From N074bin45 sp039587475 (GTDB lineage Bacteria > Gemmatimonadota > Gemmatimonadetes > Gemmatimonadales > GWC2-71-9): a DNA stretch of 5,885 nucleotides. Each line of letters starts with the position of its first letter. The first letter of the stretch is position 1. The DNA lies in NCBI GenBank assembly GCA_039587475.1, contig JBDHIK010000144.1:1-5885 (forward strand). The letters are read 5' to 3'. The translations under genes and the position numbers were made by a program. Of this stretch, positions 1-4,905 are shown piece after piece. The notes under the pieces were generated by a model, which saw nothing but the letters and a program-made list of their open reading frames with translations, made no database searches and was not told where the DNA came from.

Positions 1-352
1 GACTCCGAAACGGGGGACCATCGAACGGACGTTCCGCGCGGTGGCACGACGCTTCGAGGTCGACCACGCGCTGTTCACCGGGGACGACGACGCCCGGTCG
101 GCCCTCGGCGACCATCTCCAGGCCGTCGATGCCGAGTTGGCCCGCGCCATGGAGGTCGCCGGGGAGGACGAGACGCTGTTCATGCGTCTCCGTATCAAGG
201 CGTCCCCGCGAAAGCTCGGGGAACTCCGCGGCCGACTCCTCGAGTGGGCCGAGGACCTTCAAGCGAACGACGACGACGACGACGACGACGAGGACGAGGC
301 GGAGGAAGCGGGAGCCCTGATCGCCTTCTACCCCATCGCGCCGGGCGGCTGA
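1..352 (+). CDS. C-terminal part of an ArsR-like winged-helix transcriptional regulator (5' truncated)
   Basis: The reading frame is open from base 2 to the TGA at 350-352, giving 116 visible residues, so the gene starts before the window. A GTG at 41 could serve as a start, but it has no ribosome binding site and the codons before it (reading RGTIERTFRAVARRFEVD across it) already look like family sequence, so I treat it as internal. The visible part resembles the end of one-domain ArsR-like HTH regulators: a basic stretch with ERxFRAVARRFxVD after the DNA-binding wing, a helical segment, then FMRLRIKASPRKLGELRGRLLEWAEDL, which suits the C-terminal helices and strand, and a final hydrophobic strand LIAFYPIAP. 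The helix-turn-helix itself lies outside the window. An acidic run of seven Asp followed by EDE and EAEEA separates the last helix from the last strand. The identification rests on remembered family patterns; the ligand and target are unknown. It is followed by 62 bases and then the promoter of the TetR gene. Confidence 0.6.
   Translation, partial: TPKRGTIERTFRAVARRFEVDHALFTGDDDARSALGDHLQAVDAELARAMEVAGEDETLFMRLRIKASPRKLGELRGRLLEWAEDLQANDDDDDDDEDEAEEAGALIAFYPIAPGG
267..290 (+). repeat. (ACG)8 trinucleotide tract encoding a poly-Asp run
   Basis: This is a perfect run of eight ACG units inside the upstream regulator gene. In the gene's frame it is read as GAC codons and gives seven consecutive Asp. 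It is followed by GAG/GAC codons that continue the acidic stretch. Changes by whole repeat units would keep the reading frame, so the Asp run could vary in length between strains without breaking the gene. Confidence 0.85.
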
Positions 353-414
353 CCGAACGTTTGCGTTTGCGGGGGCCTGGCCGAGGCGCGCTCCCCGGGA
401 CCAATAACTGCCTC

Positions 415-449
415 TTGACAAATACGAACGTTCGTGCTTTTTTAGTTCC
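415..449 (+). promoter_or_regulatory. Promoter of the tetR-hydrolase unit, probably leaderless
   Basis: TTGACA at 415-420 is a perfect -35 hexamer in a locally AT-rich stretch. The -10 region is less clear: a T-rich run at 438-446 offers TTTTTA (439-444, 18-base spacer) or TTTAGT (441-446, 20-base spacer). Counting 35 bases from the first T of the -35 box puts +1 at about base 450, which is the A of the TetR ATG. No Shine-Dalgarno sequence precedes that ATG, and an in-frame TAA at 405-407 excludes a longer protein. The simplest reading is a leaderless transcript. The spacer holds a perfect palindrome, annotated separately, which suggests repression by blocking RNA polymerase. Confidence 0.6.
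424..435. promoter_or_regulatory. Probable TetR operator palindrome
   Basis: ACGAACGTTCGT is a perfect 12-bp palindrome that begins four bases after the -35 box. Weaker symmetry continues outward: bases 420-421 pair with 438-439, while two positions between do not match. A palindrome between -35 and -10, directly ahead of a TetR-family gene, is the usual position for an autoregulatory TetR operator. The core CGAACGTT also occurs at 354-361, 71 bases upstream, but there only as a one-sided, imperfect copy. Binding by the adjacent regulator is inferred from position and symmetry. Confidence 0.65.
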
Positions 450-1052
450 ATGAACAAGGGCGAATCCACCCGACAGGCCATCCTGGCCCACGCCACCGAG
501 CTGGCCAGCCAGGTGGGCCTCAGCGGCCTCACCATCGGCCGGCTGGCCTCCGATCTCGACCTCTCCAAGTCGGGGCTGTTCAGGCACTTCCGGTCCAAGG
601 AGGCGCTCCAGCAGCAGGTGCTGGAACACGGCGCCGAGACCTTCATCCAGCAGGTGGTCCGCCCGGGCCTGGCCCAGCCGCGGGGCATCCCCCGGCTCCG
701 GGCCCTGTTCGAGGGCTGGCTGGCGTGGGACCAGGGGCTTCCCGGCGGCTGCGTCTTCGTGGCCGCGGCCAGCGAACTGGACGACCGGGACGGCCCGGTG
801 CGGGACACCCTGGTGGAGCTGCAGCGCCAGTGGGTCGGCGTCCTGGCAACCTCCTACGCCAAGGCCGTGGCCGAGGGCCACATCGCCGACCCGGTGGACC
901 CGGAGCAGTTCGCCCAGGACCTCTACGGCATCATGCTGGCCTGGCACCATCACTCGCGATTGTTGCACGACCCCGACGCGGAATCTCGCGCTCGGCGGGC
1001 CTTCGACGCGCTGCTCGGCGCGACGGATGGCGCCGCTTCGCTTTCCATATAG
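450..1052 (+). CDS. TetR/AcrR-family transcriptional repressor
   Basis: This is a 200-residue protein, the normal size for TetR regulators. Residues 5-60 form the DNA-binding domain: helix 1 with STRQAILAHATELASQVG, then the helix-turn-helix LTIGRLASDLDLSKSGLFRHF (about 27-47), closing with the typical RSKEAL. The C-terminal part (about 75-190) is the helical ligand-binding and dimer domain. It includes GGCVFVAAASELDDRDGPVRD, a pattern I associate with a YxaF/AcrR-like subgroup; Cys101 is the only cysteine. The ATG at 450 is the only credible start, since an in-frame TAA lies at 405-407 and no other start codon comes between. It has no ribosome binding site, in line with a leaderless message. 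The gene ends 18 bases before the start of an alpha/beta hydrolase and shares its transcript. It probably represses both genes through the palindrome at 424-435 and is released by a small molecule, possibly the hydrolase's substrate or product; that link is inference. Confidence 0.93.
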   Translation: MNKGESTRQAILAHATELASQVGLSGLTIGRLASDLDLSKSGLFRHFRSKEALQQQVLEHGAETFIQQVVRPGLAQPRGIPRLRALFEGWLAWDQGLPGGCVFVAAASELDDRDGPVRDTLVELQRQWVGVLATSYAKAVAEGHIADPVDPEQFAQDLYGIMLAWHHHSRLLHDPDAESRARRAFDALLGATDGAASLSI

Positions 1053-1055
1053 ATG

Positions 1056-1061
1056 AAGGAG
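1056..1061 (+). promoter_or_regulatory. Ribosome binding site that sets the hydrolase start
   Basis: AAGGAG lies nine bases before the ATG at 1071. An earlier in-frame ATG at 1053 directly abuts the TetR stop (TAGATG), but there the purine run would fall inside the coding sequence and nothing suitable lies upstream. The ATG at 1071 is therefore the better start. Confidence 0.75.
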
Positions 1062-1070
1062 ACCACCACC

Positions 1071-2006
1071 ATGTCCTCGTCCAACCGTATCACCATCCCC
1101 GCCCCGGCCCGCGGCGCCTTCGCCGCGGTGCAGGCGGTCTCGTCCGACCTGGCCGCACGCCTGGCAGAGCGCTGGTTCTTCACCCCGCCCCGGCGCAACC
1201 TGGGACCCCAGGCGGAGGCCTTCCTGACGACGGGCCGGCGCTTCACGCTCACCACCGAGGGCGGCGACGTGGTGGGGTGGGAATACGGCGCCGGGCCCAC
1301 CGTATACCTGGTGCACGGCTGGGGCGGCCGGGCCGGCCGCTGGTGGGCCCTGGCGGAACCGCTGCTGGACCTGGGCTACCGGGTGGTCACCTTCGACGCC
1401 CCGGGCCACGGCGCGTCGCCGGGCAAGTTGAGTTCGATCCCCGAGTTCGCCCGTGCGCTCATGGCGGTGGTGGCCGACCGCGGTCCGGCCCACGCCGTGG
1501 TGGCCCACTCGCTGGGCGGTGCGGCTACGGCTCTCGCAGCCAGCTGGGGACTCGACGCGGGCCGTTTCGTGCTGCTGGCGCCGCCGGCCGATCCCGCGTC
1601 GTGGGCCGAGGAGTTCGGCGAGGTGTTGGGGGCCCGGCCCGAGGTCATGGCCCTGACCCGGAGCAACAGCGAGCGACGCTTGAACTTCAGTTGGGACGAC
1701 CTGGACGTGCTGGCGGCGGTGCGCGATCTCCCCGCCGCGGCGCTGGTGGTGCACGACCTCGAGGACGACGTGGTGCCGTTCGGCGAGGGCGCGGCCGTGG
1801 CCGAGGCGTGGCCCCGGGCTCGCCTGGCCTCCACCACGGGCCTGGGCCACCGTGGGCTGCTGCGCGATGAACGCGTGGTCGAGGAAGTGATCGGGTTCGT
1901 GGCCTCCGGCCGGCCGGTGATGGGGCCGGACGCGGTGCCCGTCGAGGTGCCCGCCGGCGAAGCCGGCCGGCTGGAGTACCAGCTGTTCCATCGCGACGCG
2001 CGCTGA
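1071..2006 (+). CDS. Alpha/beta-fold serine hydrolase
   Basis: This is a 311-residue cytoplasmic alpha/beta hydrolase with no signal peptide. The motifs appear in canonical order: strand and oxyanion loop VYLVHGWGG (about 78-86), the FDAPGHGASPG loop after strand 4 (about 108-118), nucleophile elbow AHSLGG with Ser147 (first Gly of GxSxG replaced by Ala), acid Asp232 in HDLEDDVVPF, and catalytic His260 in GLGHRGLL. The N-terminal 60 residues hold the FFTPPRR and FLTTGRRFTL segments that I recall from a bacterial subfamily often encoded next to TetR regulators. About 30 residues rich in Pro, Val and Gly follow the last core helix and look like a C-terminal extension. The start is set by the ribosome binding site at 1056-1061. 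The gene lies 18 bases after tetR with no promoter between them, so it is co-transcribed and likely induced when the repressor is released. An ester or similar small substrate is likely; its identity cannot be read from the sequence. Sampled GC is very high (about 79% by hand count over 180 bases). Confidence 0.92.
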   Translation: MSSSNRITIPAPARGAFAAVQAVSSDLAARLAERWFFTPPRRNLGPQAEAFLTTGRRFTLTTEGGDVVGWEYGAGPTVYLVHGWGGRAGRWWALAEPLLDLGYRVVTFDAPGHGASPGKLSSIPEFARALMAVVADRGPAHAVVAHSLGGAATALAASWGLDAGRFVLLAPPADPASWAEEFGEVLGARPEVMALTRSNSERRLNFSWDDLDVLAAVRDLPAAALVVHDLEDDVVPFGEGAAVAEAWPRARLASTTGLGHRGLLRDERVVEEVIGFVASGRPVMGPDAVPVEVPAGEAGRLEYQLFHRDAR

Positions 2007-2023
2007 TTGCTCTCCAATCGGTG
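2001..2023 (+). terminator. Hairpin spanning the hydrolase stop codon, possible weak terminator
   Basis: Bases 2001-2009 can pair with 2015-2023 around a five-base loop (CTCTC): five Watson-Crick pairs next to the loop (GATTG/CAATC), then two G-T wobbles alternating with G-C pairs. The TGA stop (2004-2006) lies inside the left arm. No T-run follows, so it is not a standard intrinsic terminator. It could limit read-through or protect the message end. Confidence 0.3.
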
Positions 2024-2147
2024 ACGCGGTTGACGACGCGCCCGGCGGCCGCACAAGATCTGGCAGTCGTCATCGATCGCCTATCCGGGGGACTACTAAC
2101 CGGTCCACCCACTGGTTGAGCACTGGCCCTGACCCATGACCTCGTGC

Positions 2148-2176
2148 TTGCCGTGAGGTGCCCCGCGCCGTAGGGT
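2148..2176 (+). promoter_or_regulatory. Putative promoter of the SnoaL-like gene
   Basis: TTGCCG (2148-2153) and TAGGGT (2171-2176) are separated by 17 bases. The -10 candidate keeps the most important positions (T, A and final T) as is common in high-GC bacteria, and the -35 keeps TTG. Transcription would start near 2183 and give a leader of about 56 bases. The 141 bases before it, back to the hydrolase stop, hold no gene; they contain a 7-bp hairpin (2098-2117) of unknown meaning. Support grows from the similar arrangement ahead of the next two units. Confidence 0.42.
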
Positions 2177-2227
2177 GGGGTACCCGCCGGGGTGGGCTTC
2201 CCTGCCCGGCTCCTCGGAACAGCAGCC

Positions 2228-2233
2228 AGGAGG
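2228..2233 (+). promoter_or_regulatory. Strong ribosome binding site that sets the SnoaL-like gene start
   Basis: AGGAGG, a full match to the anti-Shine-Dalgarno core, sits five bases before the ATG at 2239. It overrules the longer in-frame start at 2158, which would place 27 extra residues in front of an otherwise standard signal peptide. Confidence 0.85.
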
Positions 2234-2238
2234 CTCCG

Positions 2239-2772
2239 ATGCCACGTCGCTCCTCGCTCCCCGCGCTCCTCACCTCAATCCTCGCGGTCCTCTCCGCCCC
2301 CACCGTCGCCCCCGCCCAGGACGCGTCCTCCAGCTCCCAAGCGGAAATCAACAAGGACCTGGTGCGGCGCTTCACCGAAGTCAGCAACGCAACCGACTGG
2401 GATGCCCTGCGCGACATCGTGACCGACGACTTCCGGCGCCACAGCTCCGCCACCGAGGGACCGCCGGTCACCTCGCGCGACGCCTTCATCGCATTGCAGA
2501 AGTCGTTCCTGGTGAGCTTCCCCGACCAGCGGGTCACCATCGAACAGATGGTGGCCGAGGGCGATCGCGTGGCGATCCTCGCCCGGTACACGGCCACGCA
2601 CACGGGACCGATGGGCGACATCCCGGCCACGGGCCGGCCGGTCGACGGGCCGTTCCTGGCGATCTTCCGCATCGACGACGGCCGCATCGCCGAGATGTGG
2701 GTCGAGTGGGACAACGTCGCGATGCTCAAGCAGCTGGGCCTGTTCCCGCCGCCGGGGACGCCGTCACCGTGA
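2239..2772 (+). CDS. Exported SnoaL-like (ester cyclase type) NTF2-fold protein
   Basis: The protein has 177 residues. The N-terminus is a classical Sec signal peptide: basic MPRR, a hydrophobic core (about 7-20) and a likely cleavage after Ala26 in VAPA-QDA. The mature part is one cone-shaped SnoaL/NTF2-like domain of about 135 residues. It begins NKDLVRRFTEVSNATDWDALRDIV (38-61), has the pocket-entry segment FPDQRVTIEQMVAEGDRVAILARY (94-117) and THTGPMGDIPATGRPV (120-135), and ends with FRIDDGRIAEMWVEWDNVAMLKQLG (143-167), the family's typical closing helix with Asp158 and QLG. Secreted members bind or convert small hydrophobic molecules; many have no known substrate. The gene stands alone, with its own promoter candidate and a hairpin at its end. 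Polyketide cyclisation would be over-interpretation, because no polyketide genes are present. Confidence 0.88.
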   Translation: MPRRSSLPALLTSILAVLSAPTVAPAQDASSSSQAEINKDLVRRFTEVSNATDWDALRDIVTDDFRRHSSATEGPPVTSRDAFIALQKSFLVSFPDQRVTIEQMVAEGDRVAILARYTATHTGPMGDIPATGRPVDGPFLAIFRIDDGRIAEMWVEWDNVAMLKQLGLFPPPGTPSP

Positions 2773-2787
2773 GGGTGACCCTCACGG
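2767..2787 (+). terminator. Strong hairpin containing the SnoaL-like stop codon, probable terminator
   Basis: CCGTGAGGGT (2767-2776) and ACCCTCACGG (2778-2787) are perfect inverted copies around one base, allowing about a nine-pair, GC-rich stem with a three-base loop. The TGA stop (2770-2772) is in the left arm. No T-run follows, so it would be an atypical terminator or a 3'-end stabiliser. An alternative, mutually exclusive stem pairs GTCACC (2763-2768) with GGTGAC (2774-2779) around a five-base loop. Confidence 0.5.
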
Positions 2788-2851
2788 GCGCATCGCCGAC
2801 AACGGCAGGGGTACCGGCATGGGCAACCTGGGAGCCCGGCCGGGGCGCTGG

Positions 2852-2880
2852 TTGCGGCCCACCCGCAGCGGCGGTAGGCT
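2852..2880 (+). promoter_or_regulatory. Putative promoter of the DUF418 gene
   Basis: TTGCGG (2852-2857) and TAGGCT (2875-2880) are separated by 17 bases, the same arrangement as the candidate at 2148-2176. Transcription would start near 2887, leaving a leader of about 49 bases that ends with the ribosome binding site at 2925-2929. Confidence 0.42.
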
Positions 2881-2924
2881 GAACCGCTGAGCCACGGGCG
2901 CCCGCCTGAGGCCCACCTGCACGG

Positions 2925-2929
2925 GGAGG
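2925..2929 (+). promoter_or_regulatory. Ribosome binding site ahead of three stacked start codons
   Basis: GGAGG, within GGGGAGG at 2923-2929, precedes GTG (2933), ATG (2936) and ATG (2939), all in one frame, with spacings of 3, 6 and 9 bases. The ATG at 2936 has the most usual spacing; 2939 remains possible, and 2933 is too close. Confidence 0.7.
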
Positions 2930-2935
2930 CACGTG

Positions 2936-4192
2936 ATGATGGGCTCCCACGACGCGGCAGTTCCCGGTCAGGCCCCGGTCGATCCTCAGCGACGGATCGA
3001 GGCCGTCGACATGGTCCGGGGCTTTGCCCTCTTCGGGGTCCTCCTCGTGAACATGTTCAATTTTGGCAGCGGCGGACTCTTCTGGAACGAGCCCATCGAC
3101 GAGCTCGCCTGGTCCGTGAAGCGGTTCTTCTTCGAGACGAAATCCTGGCGCCTGTTCTCGTTGCTGTTCGGCTTCGGATTCGCCCTCCAGTTCATTCGAG
3201 CGGGCGACCGCGGATCGTCGTTCCTCCCGGTCTATGTGAGACGGATGGTCGTCCTCTTCGTGATTGGGGCCGGTCATGCGTTGATTTACGATGGCGACAT
3301 CCTCATGCTGTACGCGGAACTGGGCCTCGTCCTGGTGCTCTTCCGCAACGTGCCGCCTGGACGACTGCTGGCGTTGTCCATCGGCCTGCTCGCGGTCTTT
3401 CCGATCGGGCGGGCTGCGACGTCGCTGCGGGAGCCGTCGGCGGTGGTACCGGCCGCTGATTATGCCGCCCGTCGTGCCGAGGCGACGGCAGAGATGGAGA
3501 ACGATCGCCGAACGCACGTGATCGCGGTTGGCTCCCTGCGCGAGGTCATGGCGGCCAACGCCCATCTCGCGAACCCGTTCCGGCGGCCCTTCGGTCCCGA
3601 GTCGAGCCCGGCGGTCTTCGCCATGTTCCTGCTCGGGCTCTACGTGGGGCGGCGACGGATCTTCCAGGACACTTCGAAACACATGACGCTCATTCGACGC
3701 GTCTTTCGGTGGGGCTTCCCGATCGGGGTCGTCAGCATGGGCGTGGAGCGGCGTCTCCACGCCACAACGGGCTATGAGGTGTTCGGCGAGCAGCAGGCGA
3801 CGGTCCTGCCGCAGTTCCTTGGCGATGTCGTATTCACCTACGGCTCGACCGTACTGGCCTTGAGTTATGCGGCAGGCATTACGCTCCTCGCCCAGCACAC
3901 GAGAGGGCGACGCGTGCTCACACCGCTCGGCGCTGCCGGCCGACTGGCGCTGACCGTGTACCTGTCGGGGTCCATCATGTTCGGCACCCTGTTCTATGGC
4001 TTTGCCTTCGGCAAGTCGTTCCGGCTGGGACCCGCGGCCGTCACGGCATATGCCATCCTGTTCTTCGCCGTTCAGATCGCGGGTTCCGTCTGGTGGTCGA
4101 ACCGGTTCCGTTTCGGACCGATGGAGTGGGTATGGCGCGCCCTGACCTATCTGACCTTTCCGGCCATGCGGTTGCCGGCCGGGAAGCCGTGA
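2936..4192 (+). CDS. DUF418 (YeiB-type) multi-pass inner-membrane protein
   Basis: The protein has 418 residues, normal for the family. It opens with RRIEAVDMVRGFALFGVLLVNMFNF (about 19-43), the conserved start of DUF418/YeiB proteins. It continues with FSLLFGFGFALQF (about 74-86), the motif GDILMLYAELGLVLVLFRN (about 120-138) and hydrophobic segments at about 28-46, 71-88, 104-118, 123-137, 143-158, 225-238, 296-320, 333-357 and 367-387. A long soluble loop covers about 160-224. The C-terminus has the family pattern PLGAAGRLALTVYLSGSI and FGPMEWVWRALTYLTFPAMRL. The molecular function of DUF418 is not established; a transport or envelope role is usually proposed, and some relatives resemble membrane acyltransferases. 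It is apparently monocistronic, with its own promoter candidate and 281 bases before the next gene. Sampled GC (about 61% over bases 3001-3240) is clearly below the hydrolase gene, with more ATT, TTT, TTG and TAT codons, which may reflect membrane composition or separate ancestry. Confidence 0.92.
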   Translation: MMGSHDAAVPGQAPVDPQRRIEAVDMVRGFALFGVLLVNMFNFGSGGLFWNEPIDELAWSVKRFFFETKSWRLFSLLFGFGFALQFIRAGDRGSSFLPVYVRRMVVLFVIGAGHALIYDGDILMLYAELGLVLVLFRNVPPGRLLALSIGLLAVFPIGRAATSLREPSAVVPAADYAARRAEATAEMENDRRTHVIAVGSLREVMAANAHLANPFRRPFGPESSPAVFAMFLLGLYVGRRRIFQDTSKHMTLIRRVFRWGFPIGVVSMGVERRLHATTGYEVFGEQQATVLPQFLGDVVFTYGSTVLALSYAAGITLLAQHTRGRRVLTPLGAAGRLALTVYLSGSIMFGTLFYGFAFGKSFRLGPAAVTAYAILFFAVQIAGSVWWSNRFRFGPMEWVWRALTYLTFPAMRLPAGKP

Positions 4193-4252
4193 ACGGATGC
4201 CGTGCCCGTCGTTGCCCGCGTGCTCCCGCCCCGTTGTTCCCGGCCGAAGGAG

Positions 4253-4288
4253 CGCCGCGAGGCTGCAACTCGCAGCGCGAATGCGGCG
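4253..4288 (+). other. Nested inverted repeat in the DUF418-VOC intergenic region
   Basis: CGCCGC (4253-4258) pairs with GCGGCG (4283-4288). Within it GCTGC (4262-4266) pairs with GCAGC (4272-4276) around the five-base loop AACTC. This gives a two-stem nested hairpin in the 281-base gap (4193-4473), where I find no convincing gene on either strand. A longer-range inverted repeat, CGGCCGGGAA (4176-4185) with TTCCCGGCCG (4237-4246), spans the DUF418 stop. Neither is followed by a T-run. Chance pairing in GC-rich DNA is a real alternative. Confidence 0.3.
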
Positions 4289-4373
4289 AAGAGTGGATCA
4301 GGAAGGCACTCCCCACCAGGCCCGTCGATTCACGCCGTTTCATCGCACCGCACGGGCGAAGGACCATTCGCCC

Positions 4374-4401
4374 TTGTGGCTCCCAGTCGCCGCGGTATCG
4401 T
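4374..4401 (+). promoter_or_regulatory. Putative promoter of the VOC-ABM-PEBP operon
   Basis: TTGTGG (4374-4379) and TATCGT (4396-4401) are separated by 16 bases. The -10 candidate matches TATAAT at four of six positions and, as in the two preceding candidates, is preceded by CGG. Transcription would begin near 4408, leaving a leader of about 66 bases before the VOC gene. Confidence 0.42.
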
Positions 4402-4473
4402 CCCGGGTACCCTGCCGAGACCGGCCGCCGTTCGGCTCCGACCGTCTGGGCCGTTTCCCAATTGGGGAGTCCA

Positions 4474-4881
4474 ATGGCGCACTTGCATCTCGTGGCGCTC
4501 GTGGTGGACGACTACCATCCGGCCATCGATTTCTTCGTCGACGTCCTCCGCTTCGAGCTGGTCGAAGACACGCCGTCCCTCACCAACGACGGCCGTCCCA
4601 AGCGCTGGGTCGTGGTCCGGCCACCGGGCGGCGAGACCGGCATCCTGCTGGCCCGCGCCGACGGCGGGCATCAGGCGGAGGCCGTGGGCCACCAGTTCGC
4701 CGGTCGCGTGGGACTGTTCCTCCGGGTCGACGACTTCGACGCGGCCTACCGCCGCATGGTGGACCGGGGCGTCGAGTTCGTGTCCCCGCCCCGGAGCGAA
4801 CCGTACGGCACGGTGGCCGTGTTCCTGGACATCGCGGGGAACCGCTGGGATCTTCTGGGCCCGGCCCTCGAAAACGACTGA
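4474..4881 (+). CDS. VOC-superfamily (glyoxalase/bleomycin-resistance fold) protein
   Basis: The protein has 135 residues, a single VOC domain with two beta-alpha-beta-beta-beta modules. Module one covers LVALVVDDYHPAIDFFVDVLRFELVEDT (6-33), KRWVVVRPPGGETGILLARA (43-62) and the linker with Gln74. Module two covers RVGLFLRVDDFDAAYRRMVDRGVEFVSPPR (78-107), YGTVAVFLDIAGNRWDLL (111-128). The pattern fits the common bacterial VOC group ending GNRWDLL, where Asp126 stands where many VOC enzymes have a metal-binding Glu. The position that usually carries the first metal ligand is Leu6, with His5 next to it, so an intact metal site cannot be assumed. A ligand-binding or resistance role is as likely as catalysis. 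The start has GGGGAG (4464-4469) four bases upstream. The frame stays open far upstream, into the DUF418 gene, but that part lacks domain character. It is the first gene of the operon; the next start is 24 bases downstream. Confidence 0.9.
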   Translation: MAHLHLVALVVDDYHPAIDFFVDVLRFELVEDTPSLTNDGRPKRWVVVRPPGGETGILLARADGGHQAEAVGHQFAGRVGLFLRVDDFDAAYRRMVDRGVEFVSPPRSEPYGTVAVFLDIAGNRWDLLGPALEND

Positions 4882-4896
4882 TCGCCTGCACCCGTT

Positions 4897-4900
4897 GAGG
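4897..4900 (+). promoter_or_regulatory. Ribosome binding site that sets the ABM-like gene start
   Basis: GAGG, within GAGGTGGG, lies five bases before the ATG at 4906. The GTG at 4900-4902, in the same frame, overlaps this purine run itself and is therefore an unlikely start. Confidence 0.65.
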
Positions 4901-4905
4901 TGGGC

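Noticed and set aside
23..34. GAAC-N4-GTTC symmetry resembling the TetR operator
   Set aside because: It lies inside a coding sequence, far from a promoter, and differs in spacing from the palindrome at 424-435.
41..43. GTG as the true start of the first gene
   Set aside because: No ribosome binding site precedes it, and the frame upstream is open to the window edge with family-like sequence, so the gene is 5' truncated.
370..397. Possible terminator hairpin between the first gene and tetR
   Set aside because: Only about five or six pairs around a large loop and no T-run; too weak to support.
1053..1055. ATG abutting the TetR stop as the hydrolase start
   Set aside because: The AAGGAG ribosome binding site lies downstream of it and fits the ATG at 1071.
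725..1870. A 381-codon plus-strand frame overlapping tetR and the hydrolase
   Set aside because: Composition is Gly/Arg/Pro-rich without domain patterns; the overlapped genes carry complete TetR and alpha/beta hydrolase signatures.
195..2054. A 619-codon open frame on the minus strand opposite tetR and the hydrolase
   Set aside because: It is rich in Arg, Gly, Pro and His with no recognisable domain, and it lies opposite two genes with clear motifs. It is a by-product of high GC.
2030..2059. TTGACG-18-CAAGAT as an upstream promoter
   Set aside because: The -10 box is poor and it lies about 180 bases before the gene; the candidate at 2148-2176 is better placed.
2158..2238. N-terminal extension of the SnoaL-like protein
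   Set aside because: It would bury a strong ribosome binding site and put 27 residues before a standard signal peptide.
2726..3898. A 390-codon minus-strand frame opposite the DUF418 gene
   Set aside because: It has charged, low-complexity composition and no domain; the plus-strand protein shows clear membrane segments and family motifs.
4093..4473. Upstream extension of the VOC gene, and other open frames across 4193-4473 on both strands
   Set aside because: The sequence is Arg/Pro/Ser-rich with no domain, the extension overlaps the end of DUF418, and a ribosome binding site precedes the ATG at 4474.
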